Positions 12,636-24,135 are shown, numbered from the stretch's first letter. The stretch is 64,000 nucleotides of DNA from Penicillium oxalicum (GCF_001723175.1 NC_064654.1:1-64000), one strand, 5' to 3'. Numbers and translations: made by a program. Notes: generated from the letters alone by a model not told the origin.

Positions 12636-12909
12636 CTATATATATATATAAACGCACTAAGGCGGGAACCTAGGGATATAACCGAACGGAGTAGCAGTAA
12701 GCTTAGGCTGTGTTACCCTAAAGCTCGGGGCGAGTTCAGTCTAAGTAGGGGAGGATAAGATCCCGGAAGGGTAGTCACGTGAGTCATGGCTCACGTGAGT
12801 ACCCCCGTTCGGCCCTATACAGTCCCGCGACTATCCTTACAGACCCGATATTTAAGAGACACTGTAGATATACTTTAAAAATCAACCTTTCTTTACTCTT
12901 CGAATCACA
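12636..12909 (+). mobile_element. Truncated 3' end of the 152-bp-LTR Gypsy family
   Basis: 12640-12757 repeats the last internal bases of the 7.4-kb element (compare 11453-11557). 12758-12909 is a third copy of the 152-bp LTR with several transitions, including one that breaks the central palindrome (TGACTC to TGGCTC). Only this 3' fragment survives. Confidence 0.85.
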
Positions 12910-13108
12910 CTTGGAGCAGATACAAAGCAACTGATTGTAATGGTGATAACGTATAGACTATCATAGTTTTTTTAATTTCCTACCTAGGTGTTTGGTCGTA
13001 CATTTGCAGTCAAGCCTAGTCAGGAAGCAGATAACTTCTTGTAGTATGTTTATTCTATACAAGATGTATACAAGCCTGGTGTGGATGGCCCTGACATGTA
13101 GTAGGCCC

Positions 13109-14488
13109 TCATTGCCGTCCCAGATGCTCGCGACAGAACCTCCTACTTTCCTCGATCACATCATATCCATTGACCCACATTCTACCACCTGGCTCTAACG
13201 TGCTCTTACAAGTTGGATCTGGCGTGGGTCTCTCCCGGATCATCTTCTCTCTAACCTTCTCAAGTCCAAGCTCAGCCCACTGTTCCCGCTGCTTATCGCG
13301 AATAACGTTCCATTTCACATCTCGTGCAATCTGAGATTCTCCATCCGGAAGCGTCATGTCACTGGCTGTGCCACGGCTGATGCTGCGTAGATTATCCACG
13401 CGAGCCTGTCTAAACTGGCTCCAAGCACCCATCACCTTGGACAGATCCTCTCTCGAATTCAGATGTCCCAGAAACTCCGCCAAACTCGCTGAATCCTCTA
13501 TCGCCATTCCAGCCCCCTGTGCAGCATGAGGAAGAAGAGCATGCGCCGCATCGCCAACGAGCGCTACTCTCCCAGATATACTAACATAGCTGGGAATAGG
13601 AGGTACCTCGCCTAAGGTCCAGGAAACGCAGTCCTCTTGAACAAGAGAAGCCAGCGCTCGAACTTCCTGACACCACTCGGATACAAGCCCGCGCATCGTC
13701 TCAAGGTTGGCAGGGTGATTCCAAGACCCGACAGGCACCCCTTCACTCGGCCGCGGGACACCAACAACAAGATTATACAACTCCTTTGAGGCAACCGTAT
13801 ACCCCAATACAAACACGCCAGGCCCTACCCATAATTTCGCTTCTGGGGAGGCTATAAATGGTGCTGTAATAGGGTTAGAGAGCATTCGCGACCGTGGGAT
13901 CACAGCACGGTAGTTATGTTCCCGATAAGCTATTGGGGACACATCCTTTGACGCCGGCAAGCATCGCCTGGCTCGAGACCAGATCCCATCTGCTGCGACC
14001 GTAAGATCGGACTCGAAGAGCTCTCCGTCTACCGTATAGATGGTACCGGTCTCATGGTCCACGGATTTAACGGACTCGGCAAATAAAACAGACACATTGG
14101 GCAGCTGTTTCACCCGGTCAAAGAGCGCTTTCTGCAGGTCTGGTCGGTAGATCTGCCATTGGGGCCAGCCGTAGAGCCATGTGCTAGGAGGGTTGTTCAT
14201 GTTGAAGGACAGTTCTGCATTATCTTCCCAGCGACGAATAGACAAGTGAGAGGATTGAAAGGCGACTTTTTCCAGGGCCGGTGTAAGGCCCCATTTGTGT
14301 AGGATGCGAGTGCTGTTCGCGAAGAGCTGCAGTCCGGCGCCGAGCTCGCTAAGGGAGGCGTTTGTTTCTAGGACTGTAACCCGGTGATCGGGGTTTACGT
14401 CTGTGAGCGCTATTGCTGCTGAAAGACCGGCTATCCCACCACCGATGACTGTGATTTTCAACGGAACGCCTGGTTGATTGAAAGACAT
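13109..14488 (-). CDS. FAD-dependent monooxygenase (salicylate-hydroxylase-like)
   Basis: Intronless gene for a protein of about 459 residues, the usual size of group A flavoprotein hydroxylases. These use NAD(P)H and O2 to hydroxylate or epoxidise aromatic or polyketide/peptide substrates. The N-terminal Rossmann motif VIGGGIAGLSAA (about residues 14-25) binds FAD. The DG motif AADGIWSR lies near 165-172, and GDAAHALLPHAAQG (about 312-325) contacts the FAD ribityl/pyrophosphate. There is no membrane segment, so it is probably soluble. I chose the start MSFNQPG; an in-frame ATG four codons upstream (14500) is also possible. It is divergently placed from the first methyltransferase, and one copy of the shared upstream repeat (14893-15036) lies about 400 bp ahead of it. 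Likely a tailoring oxygenase; exact substrate unknown. Confidence 0.93.
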   Translation of the reverse strand: MSFNQPGVPLKITVIGGGIAGLSAAIALTDVNPDHRVTVLETNASLSELGAGLQLFANSTRILHKWGLTPALEKVAFQSSHLSIRRWEDNAELSFNMNNPPSTWLYGWPQWQIYRPDLQKALFDRVKQLPNVSVLFAESVKSVDHETGTIYTVDGELFESDLTVAADGIWSRARRCLPASKDVSPIAYREHNYRAVIPRSRMLSNPITAPFIASPEAKLWVGPGVFVLGYTVASKELYNLVVGVPRPSEGVPVGSWNHPANLETMRGLVSEWCQEVRALASLVQEDCVSWTLGEVPPIPSYVSISGRVALVGDAAHALLPHAAQGAGMAIEDSASLAEFLGHLNSREDLSKVMGAWSQFRQARVDNLRSISRGTASDMTLPDGESQIARDVKWNVIRDKQREQWAELGLEKVREKMIRERPTPDPTCKSTLEPGGRMWVNGYDVIEESRRFCREHLGRQ

Positions 14489-14892
14489 CTTAATATGCAA
14501 GTTCTCGGTATAATGATCTCACGTTCCAGGTGCTGCCGTTCTTGGTGGAGGGATGTAGGAAAAGTTTCGTAGCCGGGTGTTTGAAAGGTTCCCCTAATGA
14601 GCATCGAATATCACCGCTAAGTATATAGAGCTTTTGCCTTCCAAATAGAGAATATTGCAAGCTTTCTGACGTGTATAACAAACCGCGAGTGGGGGTTCGC
14701 AAGCACATGGCATTTGGGCGACCACGGTCTCCGCCTTTGTTTCTTACACTGAATTATTATGGGTCTGTAACGAACAGGACAAAGTATCGGAATCGGTTAC
14801 TCCCCGAGGCCGTATAATGTCAGTTGCACAAGAGGCTGGGGTGGGTCTGGCGGGCTCAGTTGAATCTTGCTTCCAACTTGTCCCTTCCTAAT

Positions 14893-15036
14893 TGCAAAGT
14901 CTGCGGGCGCTAGTGCACTGTAATGGAGATACAGAAAAGGCAGTCATCCATAATCAAGTCAAACTATTGAATCTACTGCAGGTGCTTTGTTATGTATCTT
15001 CTGCATACAAGTGGAGCCGTGAGATTTGCAGATCTA
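14893..15036 (+). repeat. Dispersed 150-bp upstream element, copy A
   Basis: Starts TTGCAAAGTCTGCGGGCGC and ends with the conserved core (TTCTGCATACAAGTGGAGC, then TTTGCAGATCT). It matches the copies at 22081-22232 and 34802-34955 along its whole length. It lies about 400 bp upstream of the FAD monooxygenase start. No ORF is conserved among copies. Confidence 0.8.
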
Positions 15037-16046
15037 TGGGTCAATCCATTAAATCGTTTTAGGCGAACTCATAATACGTAATGCTTAAAACATTACCAAT
15101 ATAATTTGGGTGGCTGGCTGAGCTTCAGCCAAACCCTACACTTAGAGAATAGGCCGTCTATAATACTACCGCGTTGACTCGACATTTGATGAATATACCT
15201 AGTGAAGAGGGAGGAATGCACGGTGGCAGCCAGTGAAACTGGCGTATCGACGGAAACAGGACAAACCAACGACCAAACAGAACTATGAAAGCGGCGGTGA
15301 CGATCGTAGCGACGTGTTGATGGCAGATATCGATGCGACGCTCATACCAAACAAGGGGTTCAATAGTCATTCATCTGCCGGGTATATCCCGGATCTAGGT
15401 CAAGTGCTATGGACGTGATGAATCTCATGCTTGTGTCAGGCTATATTAGTCGGGCACCAAGGCAGAGGTTCCTCTTCAGGAATCGCGATGTTGAATAGCA
15501 ATCAGCCACTACACTGGGTAGGCAGTAAGGGAGCGCTGGCAGACACTGGATGGCATCATCAATCTGTTTGGGCGATACCTCGGTATGTATTTCGTTTCTT
15601 GGGATTCATCGGCGCTGGGACAGAGTTTTCACGTCGATTAGAATGAAGTGTCCGAATCGCCAAGAGTTTGTGACGAGATAGCTTCGATCGGCATTTACGA
15701 TCGGCGCGATGCATGGGGAAATTGAGATAAAGATCAAGAACACGTTCTCCACATGTACTCGTGCAAGGACCATCCTCTGACCGCTTCTTGCGCTACTGGA
15801 CCGTGCAGATGGAGTTTGTGATACATCCATCGCATGCAAGGACCTGCGTACCTCCGTCCGTCCCATCCAGTTCCCAGGCGCCTGCTGCGTCGATATGCGA
15901 GGTTCCCACTCCACAAATTTGACTTGTCCAGTATCATCAGTCTCACTCTATATCTGGACCTCCGAGTCACAGGTGGGGTGGTAATGGTCTCTATTCTCCA
16001 CCTCAGCTAGCCATAATCCGCTGGTGTGTACCCTCATCCATCTACT
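15037..16046. other. No recognisable gene
   Basis: GC-balanced, non-RIP sequence with only short, mutually overlapping open frames (60-100 codons) on both strands. None shows a conserved motif, a plausible intron pattern or a clean start. It forms part of the divergent intergenic region between the FAD monooxygenase and the first methyltransferase. Confidence 0.5.
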
Positions 16047-16111
16047 CTCTCAGGCCACAGATTTGCAAACTCTACATCTCCACTTGTATGCAGGAGATAC
16101 ATCACAGAACG
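16047..16111 (-). repeat. Dispersed upstream element, core only, inverted copy D
   Basis: The reverse complement contains CTCCTGCATACAAGTGGAG and TTTGCAAATCTGTGGCC, the same 60-bp core as copies A-C. It lies about 470-530 bp upstream of the first O-methyltransferase, in the orientation opposite to copy A. Confidence 0.75.
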
Positions 16112-16575
16112 CGTGTATGCGATGTAAGTCCTCCGTAGTCCAACTTAGAATTGATGATTGTCTTTTCTGTTCATACTCTAGCACCCGCAGACTTTGCAAG
16201 ATGTGGGGCAGAGGGGGGGAAAGTCAATACCGATGCGCCAGATGAGACGTAACGAGTGCACTATACATCGCGTATTTTCAAGGATTGACTTTCCTTCCGG
16301 ACCCAGAGCCCACGCTTCCAATTCGGCAATTTTTTCGACTGGCACTCTAATATCCAAAGCGACTTTTGGGCAAAGGGAGCTTTTAATCATATCCAACTAC
16401 CAGAACAGTAATAGCTGCTGCGCTCTCATAAATTCGTGATTCGGAACGGAAGTATCATAGTCCGTTTACCGAGTCTGACAGATCAAACAACTCTGCCAAA
16501 CTAGACTTGCCCTCTACTCGCTTAAGAATAACGAGAATTGTGCAATCTTCCTAGGTCACCATACCTGTACTCAGC

Positions 16576-17991
16576 ATGACAAGGCAGGAACCTGACAATA
16601 TTGCCAGCCTGGCTACGAAGGCCATGGCATCCATTGACGCATACCAAGCAGACAAGTCTGAGCAGGCCCGACAGGAAGCCCTTGCAAATGCTGTCAGATT
16701 AGTGAGAGCTCTCGATACCCCTGCAGATACGATTTACAAGCTATTCGCCTCGGTATGAACCAACCTTCAGTACTTTATCTGCCTGCCGCTGATGTTTGGA
16801 ACCAAAAGCCTGCTGTTCTCATGGCCGTTAAGACCGCCAGTGACCTGAGTATCTTCACTCTTTTGTCTGAAGAGACATCTCCCGTCTCCTGGAGAGAGCT
16901 AGCCGCACCGAAAAACGCGGACATTCAACTTGTTGGTAGGTATCCAAATTGACTTGGCGCTGCTTGCACATGTTGACCGCTTTGGTAGAACGTCTTATGC
17001 GTGTTCTTGTTTGCAACGGTTTCGCGAGTGAACTAGACCCTGGCCAATATGCGCCTACCGAACTGTCAAGGAAGATGACAGAGAGGAAAACGATCGGAAC
17101 AATGGATTCACTGTGAGTACCCTTCGAAGTTGTTCAACCTCCGCAAATTCCCAACAATTCTGATTTAACACGATTAAGTTAGATTCATGGACTTCTTACC
17201 TATAATCCAGAAAACGCCAGAATTTTTCCAAAAGTCTGGCTACCAGAATCCTGGGGACCCCAATAATGGGCCACTTCAACATGCCCATAACACCACTGGT
17301 ACATGCTGGGACTGGTTAGCCACAAACCCAGATGCACTAGGCCGTTTTAACACTTTCATGGAGGACGGCCGAGATGATACATCTCACTGGGCTGACTGGT
17401 TCCCCGTTCAAGAGCGGTTACTGAACGGATCGTCGGCCGATCGTCCGCTGCTTGTTGATATTGGCGGAGGTCGTGGTCATGACATCGAGGGATTCAATAA
17501 ACGATTCCCGGTTGGGGCCGGGAAGCTCGTACTTGAAGACTTGCCTTCAGTAATTGAGGACATCCAAAAATTGGACAGCAACATCCAGAGAGTCAAACAT
17601 AGCTTTTTCGAGCCTCAGCCAGTCAAAGGTTTGCGATGCTTCTATTCTATCCGGCAATTATCTAACAGATACTATAGGTGCTCGCGCATACTATTTCAAG
17701 CACATCATGCATGATTGGTCTGATGATAAATGCAGGACAATTTTAAAGCACACTGTCGCTGCCATGGAGAGGGGATTTTCAAAGATCTTGATTGAGGATT
17801 ACATTATTCCTGACCAAAATGCCTGGCCAAAGGAAGCGTTGACTGATATGATTGTCATGGTATGGTGTCCAGGGATTGAACGGACTCGTCCGAGATGGAC
17901 AGAGCTTTTGGAGTCAGTCGGACTGACAATCACGAAGTTCTGGCTACCTAGCGGGTACCATAAAGGCATCATTGAAGCCGAACTGCAGTAG
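16576..17991 (+). CDS. SAM-dependent O-methyltransferase (COMT type), five exons
   Basis: Exons 16576-16752, 16809-16935, 16989-17112, 17183-17628 and 17678-17991 join in frame to a protein of 395 residues, normal for fungal COMT-like enzymes. The four introns are 49-70 bp with GT/AG ends. The C-terminal Rossmann domain carries the SAM motif LLVDIGGGRGHD (about residue 230). The catalytic base is the His of HDWSDD (about 303). The N-terminal helical part is the dimerisation domain of this family. It should transfer methyl from SAM to a hydroxyl of a cluster intermediate in the cytosol. It is paralogous to the methyltransferase at 22774-24135. No lesion seen. Confidence 0.92.
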
Positions 17992-19412
17992 ATGTCCTTT
18001 CAATTCTGTAGAGTCGCGAGGCGTCTAGCATGTGACGGTCTGGGAATGTACTCCCGTATAGCTTCATGTACATAGCTCGGCATACAGCCTTCACAATACA
18101 CCTCTAACCCAACTTTTCCACCTGTTTTTTGACATGCTAATTATGCCCTATGATGGCTAAATGATTCTAAACTGCCATATCTGGCGTGAGTTGGATTGTT
18201 GCCGAAGGGTGTCCATAGTCCGCTGTAACGGGCCAGGGCCCAATGCCCATCACGTGCGTACACGTGAACTTGCGTCTTATCTACGAGCTGCAGCTCGGCA
18301 GTGGCCTTCGGCCCCTGCTAAGGTAAGCGCTGAGAGCGCGAAGCAATAGGAGGAGCAGGGCAAGGGCAGGGAATTACGTGAGGAGGCGCGAACGTGACCG
18401 TAGAAGCACGTGAGGACAGGGTACTTGCACTATATAAAGCAGCAGGGATCTCCCATGGAGAAGCAGCACCAGGACACGCGAAAGTACGCGGAAGCACGTG
18501 AAGCAGGCACCACGTCCTCACGTGAGGAAGCAAGTCACATGGGGCGAGATAATTGATAAGGGAGGCTTATACTGCTGGAACAGAGTCATGTTTGTCTTTT
18601 CTTTAAGCTTTTGGTAAACAGTTCGAAGCCTAGCTGGGTTGAATGAAGTCTTGCTTTAGCCCTTCACATCAGCAACGAAGGAATCTGTACCAGAACCCTG
18701 GAGCCAAACACTATATGTCAGAGCTTCAACTTCTCTTCGCACCGGATAGTAACCATGAGCTTGCTGTGTTCAGTGAAGCCACTCATCCAGTCATTCGTAG
18801 CTATGTAAGTGGAGGGGGGATGAATTACTTGATAGACGTTGTTTGTTAGAGCTCGGCAAGGGCGCTAGTTCAACCAAGATGAATCTGAGTGTATAGACTA
18901 CCGCAATTGATTTGTGAAAGGTCGCGGTTGTATATGGTAGACAAAGCGAGTCGACGTGATAATATGGACGGACGATGAAGCTATTGAATGAGAGAAGGCC
19001 TGTCACAGGAGGAATCAGTGATAGAACCTTCGAGTTCCGGACATATTATTAGTACTAGACTTCGCCATGACACCCGGGTCAACGAAGCGTCTCTTCCACT
19101 AACATTCAGGGTCGAGTGGAGGGCCTAGATTTTCCATTCGGGTTAGGGTCATGGAGAGGTCTAACATTACTACTCAGTAAGCAGCGGTAACAATGACATA
19201 GATAAGCCCCAAAAAATCTGGCTAACCGGCTTTAACTAATATCATGCCAATTTTTGATGGAATATTAGCTGAAAACGGCATATGGAGCGAACCAGTTCCA
19301 AAAAGTATTTTTGAGATTTTTGACTCAGCAATTGAAACCGAAATAAATAGCAATGACATGAAAGCCATCGAGAGAGTGCTAGCAAGTTGAAGCGGTACAT
19401 GACCATTTCCCA
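17992..19412. other. Intergenic region, possible eroded LTR with CACGTG cluster
   Basis: No convincing gene. 18220-18545 holds five CACGTG sites (18251, 18261, 18407, 18495, 18519), a TATATAAAG box near 18431, a start resembling TGTAACGGGCC and an end ACA. This could be an old solo LTR, but I see no matching target duplication. The rest (18550-19412) shows only short random frames. Confidence 0.4.
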
Positions 19413-21263
19413 TTATAAAACTTCCCCCCATAGCTCGATCTCTTCTTTTCGTCGCCGGACACGGGCCTTCAGGCCCGGATGAGCCACGTGAGTCTGCCCA
19501 CGTTGAAACCATGCGCCTTCGTCAGGAATAGTGACCGAAACGTCATACTTCATCAGGACATGACAGAGCAGTATTTTTTGCATATACGATGCAAAAAACC
19601 TCCCAGGGCATGCTTGGGATCCGTGGCCGAAGCTGAAATGGTCTGGCGACGTTGAGGTAAAATTGTATAATGCCCGGTTGTCCTCCTTCCGGCGTAACTT
19701 TAAGAATCGGTAACCATCGAATTGGTCACCATTAGGCCAAATCGATGCATCAATTATATGGCAAGCGGAGACAAAAAGGGAAGTCCCTTTGGGTATGATG
19801 AGTCCATCGGGTAACACGACGTCCTCCAAAGCCATTCGTTGCATCATAACTGATATCAAAAGTTAAGGAAGGTCTTCTTGAGTCTAGGTGGACGAGACTT
19901 ACGAACGGACTCAGGATGCATGCGTTGGGCCTCCTTCAAGACGCTATCCATGAGCACTAGATTTTGTAAGGTACTCTTGTTGAATCCCTCTTTCCCAACC
20001 ACAGTCACAATCTCAGAACGGAGATCATTTACCAATTGATCGTTTGTAAACACTGAGTGAAGAACATGAGTGAACAGTTCACCTCCTCCGTCATAAGACA
20101 CTAAACAGAGAGCAATTAACATGGACGCAAGCTCATCTGATCGACCTTCCATCTTTTGATACAAGAAACTTGGCGGATCTTTAGCATCCATGTCCAATGG
20201 TTGCTTATCTAGCTTTTCCTTCAAAGGCTCCAAGAGGGTGTTAATGCGCTTGAAAAGGAACTGAAGTTTCCGACAACTTGGAAGGAAAGGTGCGACCCAG
20301 CGCTTTGCCCATTTTGGGAAAGCTCGCAGCTCATATCCCGCCAAGGCTGACAGTTCGACGTACTCCGAGCTCACATTTATCCACTCCGGATTTCGATAAT
20401 AGTCTTTGTCGTTGATGAATGTCCTAGACATTATGTGTCCAAACATCTTCCAGACAGAGTCTTTCAACAGAACGTCGTGGAATTCTGATGTAATTCTTAG
20501 CTTCAATCTCAAAATAGAGTCAACGTCATGGGTCGTGGAGTAGTACCAGGGTTATCTGTCCAGACCTGATCAAGTGCATAGTCAGATTCTTCATTAAGCG
20601 GCTCAATAAACGTCCCTTTTTCAAAGTCAGATCCATTCGTCTTGCCTTGAAATTCTACGTATGACAGGTAAAGGGTGGGTGAGAGAGGAAAAGGCTAACC
20701 TAAATTGCGATTAAGCGAATGCTTTGTAACAGCATGTATGATCTTTTTGCTGCTTGTCATTGATTTCATTGGCTGAAAGCCATCCACGCCATTTACAAGT
20801 TTCTATTTCCGTGTTAGCTTTTAGTTTCGCCATAGTGAGGTTTTTCTTACATCCGCGAGCGCTGTGATGAAATCCAGGCGGTTTTCATTGCGGAGCATAT
20901 CGACATATTTGCCAGAGAGGATTAAGCGATACCTGGAATCGGTATAGAGATAGAACGCATCTCCGTACTGCTCGAGAGTAAGCCAAGAAAAAGGGATCAA
21001 TAGACCAGACCTGGAAGACGACTGACCTTCTCAAAGCAGGACCTGACTAGTCCAAGGCAATCATCCCGGAATCGTTCTCTAGCTTTACCATTCCCTATCT
21101 CATACCATCTTCGGCCAATGACTGGCAACCCAGACGGATTATTCAGCTCTGTGTGTTGCCACCAGTAGCATAAAACAAAGATAATGACTCCATAAAAGAT
21201 ATAGGGTGACCTGATTTCAAAATCCCGATACTTCGAAATTGCGTCTTCCAGATGAAAATACAT
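19413..21263 (-). CDS. Cytochrome P450 monooxygenase, six exons
   Basis: Reading leftward, exons 21263-21027, 20967-20851, 20802-20700, 20654-20547, 20484-19903 and 19849-19413 join to about 527 residues, typical for a fungal microsomal P450. An N-terminal membrane anchor lies near residues 20-37. The K-helix ExxR is KEAQRMH, and the heme loop is FSFGHGSQACPGRFF with Cys about 463. The I-helix reads LVSYDGGGELFTHV and lacks the usual acid-Thr pair, which is atypical and may affect proton delivery. It would oxidise a cluster intermediate at the ER with a P450 reductase. The exon 4 acceptor (20654) could instead be 6 bp further in. A solo LTR lies only 110 bp upstream of the start. Confidence 0.88.
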
Positions 21264-21373
21264 TTCGAAATAAGCCCTAGCAAGGCTATCGATTGAGTGT
21301 ATACCTTCGGAGCCAGCAGTGAAGTGGAATATCTCAGTAGAGGGAAAAAAGCTTTTGGCAGTGCGGCCCCCAA

Positions 21374-21813
21374 TGTAACGAGATCTACTTGTACAAGGTA
21401 GAGGGACTTGATCGTCAGGGAAGAAGAGGGCGCCGCTGGTCAGGAGTGAATTCCAAGATTAATTATTGAGGGAACCTCGAGGAAGGCTATCTTATAGCTC
21501 CCCAGGATTTCGCACGGGGCCTGATAGTCCCTTCTGCTACATGCCTGAGTGATAGAACCTGAGAGGTTCGAAACCTTCGGAACGGTGGTGTAACCCGGGC
21601 TTGATCCTTCAGGTCCTAAACCCTGCGGGATCCGGGTGGTACATGTGAGAGGTCCGAAGCCCTTGGTGGGGGGGAAGGGTCCGAGTGCAGATGGGTGACT
21701 AAAGCTTCCTTGTTGGCCCGCGGTCACCTGATAATATCGGGTGCCTGGGGGTTGCGGGCCTGAGGCCTCCCGGGGACTGATCGGGGGGTTATCACAAAGG
21801 AATCCCCTTTACA
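21374..21813. mobile_element. Solo LTR, 440 bp (family shared with 54102-54547)
   Basis: Starts TGTAACGAGATC and ends CCTTTACA. It matches 54102-54547 in reverse orientation over its whole length. The flanks are CCCAA and CGCAA, a degraded 5-bp target duplication (4 of 5). No internal region remains, so it arose by LTR-LTR recombination. It sits directly upstream of the P450 start codon and may contribute promoter sequence. Confidence 0.85.
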
Positions 21814-22080
21814 CGCAAACAGTTGGTTTCGAGAATGGCTATTGAGCCCGCCGACTAAATGACGTATAAGAGCACAAAAGCTAGTCTGGAAATGCATCTC
21901 GTATCAATCCTCAGAAGTAAGTGGGTTAATAAAGAGGTAAAATTCTCATAAGAACCAATATTCAGTTAAGTAAGGTGTACAATACAGCAGTTGAGGTCCA
22001 GGGCAGTAAGCAATGTTACTGCAATGTTACTGGTCACCTCAGGCCGCCCCTATACCGAGTACTCGTGCTGTCCCAGCATT

Positions 22081-22232
22081 TTGCAGTCTGCACGCGCTAG
22101 TACTGTAATAGAGATACACAGAATGCAATCGTGTATCCTTAAGTCAATACTACAGTTATTGCATCAAGTACGGGTGTTTTGTTATGTATCTTCTGCATAC
22201 AAGTGGAGCTGTGGGGGTTGCAAATCTATAGC
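22081..22232 (+). repeat. Dispersed 150-bp upstream element, copy B
   Basis: Same unit as copy A: TTTGCAGTCTGCACGCGCTAG at the left and TTCTGCATACAAGTGGAGC plus TTGCAAATCTATAG at the right. A partial second copy follows at 22394-22490. Confidence 0.82.
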
Positions 22233-22393
22233 TCAAGGGCTAATGCACCTTAAACGGATCCACAGTTCAGGTGGCCATCCCACATGCGATGCGAAAAGGT
22301 CGCCCCTGAAAGAGGCCACGATTTGGAAACCTCGGTTGATCTATCACAATTTCTCGGGTAATCGGAGGGGTCAAGGAAAAAACCATCTATGCT

Positions 22394-22490
22394 TAAGTCA
22401 TATTAATTGCATCGGGTATTTTACTTACAGGCGTTTTGTTACGTGTGTTCTGCATGAAAGTGGAGCCGTGGAGGTCGTAAATCTGTGGCC
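22394..22490 (+). repeat. Dispersed upstream element, partial copy B'
   Basis: Carries the right half of the unit (CGTTTTGTTACGTGTGTTC, GCATGAAAGTGGAGCCGTGG, AAATCTGTGGCC). It lies 280 bp upstream of the second O-methyltransferase start. More diverged than copies A-C. Confidence 0.7.
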
Positions 22491-22773
22491 AGAGGGGTAC
22501 TCTTTGCCTGGTCTTAATCTCTTAATCCTGAAATAACAAGTCCCATTCTATTTAATTGCACGTTTTCGCTGTCTCCCAGAAACGATTTGGAATCTGTCAG
22601 ATCTTGCGTTCTTCAGATCAAGCCTCGCCTCATTTAACTTGATCCATTCCCTGACGTTTTTCTCCAATTGCATTCTTGTTTGACTTAGGTGGGACAACCC
22701 TCCTGGCAGATCACGTCAGGGAGGCTCTTCGGACTTGCGAAAATTGCCGACAAATTTTGTCGAAATCTTGATC

Positions 22774-24135
22774 ATGGACGTTTCTGCACTTATCGAGTCG
22801 ATCCAGTCGGCCACCACTTCTGGAAAACTCGAAACTTTGGACCCCAAACAACGAGCTCAACTTTATAAAGCTTGTGATCGATTGGGGAGCCAATGTGAAT
22901 CTCCTGTAGATAAGACACTCAGGCTTCTTTATACTGTAACTTCTAGCCCCATTCCTGACATCGATTCCTCAGATATGGACTAGGCTAATGATTTTCAAGT
23001 GCCACCAAGCGATCGCAGTCCGTCTCGCTGTAGATTTGAAGCTCTTCGATAAAATCGCCAAGCGTGCCTCGGAAAACGAAGATGGCAAAGTGTATGTGAG
23101 CCAACTTGCCGAAGATGTCAAAGCAGATCCGAAACTAGTTGGTAAATAACTATGCTTTTCATCCACTCGAATTACTGATGTTAACGCGAAATAGGAAGGA
23201 TCATGAGGGCACTTGTGCCATTGGATATTCTCAAGCAACATACATCCGATACATTCTCATCCACGAGATTCACTATGGCCTATATTTCGACGTCTTGGAT
23301 GTCCGCAGCGGTGATATTCTTGTAAATACTATCCTCTCCAAGTATCAAGGGCCAGCATGCAACTAACATATCCAGCACTCATTTGTTTCTTTTTGTCTCC
23401 CAGCTGCCCGAATTTTTCAAGGAGAAAGGGTGGAAAATGCCAGATGATATTGATGACTCCCCATGGAGTTTTGCCGTCGGGTCCAAGTGTCGATACTTTG
23501 ATTACATGGCATCGAAACCTTACTACCAAGACGCCTTCGACACCGTTATGGCCTCCCCCTACCGCCGCGATGAGAAAGATTGGCTAGATTTCTTCCCCGT
23601 TAAGGAGAAGCTGCAAGTGCAGAGCCCCTCCGAGGTTCTTCTAGTGGATGTCGGAGGTGGTCGGGGTAAAGATCTCCAGGCCTTCCGCGAGAAGTTCCCA
23701 GATTTACCGGGGAGGCTTATTCTTCAGGATTTAGCCCATGTCTTTGGGTCCTCAGATCTTCCCGGAGGGATCGAGACTCAAGTCCATGATTTCTTTGATG
23801 AACAGCCCGTAAAAGGCGCAAAGGCATACTACCTCCGAACTGTGCTCCACGACTGGCCAGACAAGCAGGCTGTGGAGATCCTATCGAGGCTTCGTGAAGC
23901 AATGGCTCCCGATTCTTTGGTACTGATTCATGAGAAGGCTATGCCGGAGACTAATATCCCGTGGATGGCTGCGATTGGTGATATGACGATGATGACCGCT
24001 TTCGCGTCGTCAGAACGAACCAAGAATGAGTGGGAGACACTATTGAACAAGGCTGGGTTGAAGATCACCGGATTTTGGAAGCCCGAGGGCTCGTCCGCAG
24101 AACAACAAGTTATCATAGAGGCTGCCGTCCCTTAA
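22774..24135 (+). CDS. SAM-dependent O-methyltransferase (COMT type), possibly damaged
   Basis: Exons 22774-22935, 23000-23141, 23195-23310 and 23404-24135 give an in-frame model of 383 residues. The last exon is a full catalytic domain: LLVDVGGGRGKD SAM motif (about residue 220), HDWPD catalytic His (about 289), and the C-terminal helix with WKPEG. The first intron uses an AAG acceptor. The third exon/intron border is suspicious. The model drops a segment that, in another frame (DILVNTILSK, about 23309-23349), aligns with FLPIIQK of the upstream paralogue just before the shared PEFF. This suggests small frameshifts and perhaps a non-functional enzyme. Paralogue of 16576-17991. The start MDVSALIES is preferred because the family begins with a similar helix. 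Confidence 0.78.

Noticed and set aside
15606..15970. Overlapping minus-strand frames between the FAD monooxygenase and methyltransferase 1
   Set aside because: No domain, no codon pattern, and several frames overlap; compatible with chance.
21440..21727. 95-codon frame on the minus strand
   Set aside because: Lies entirely inside the solo LTR and is not preserved in the copy at 54102-54547.
21991..22536. 181-codon frame on the plus strand
   Set aside because: Made of the dispersed 150-bp element copies B and B'. The reading frame is not conserved in copies A and C, and the element is non-coding.
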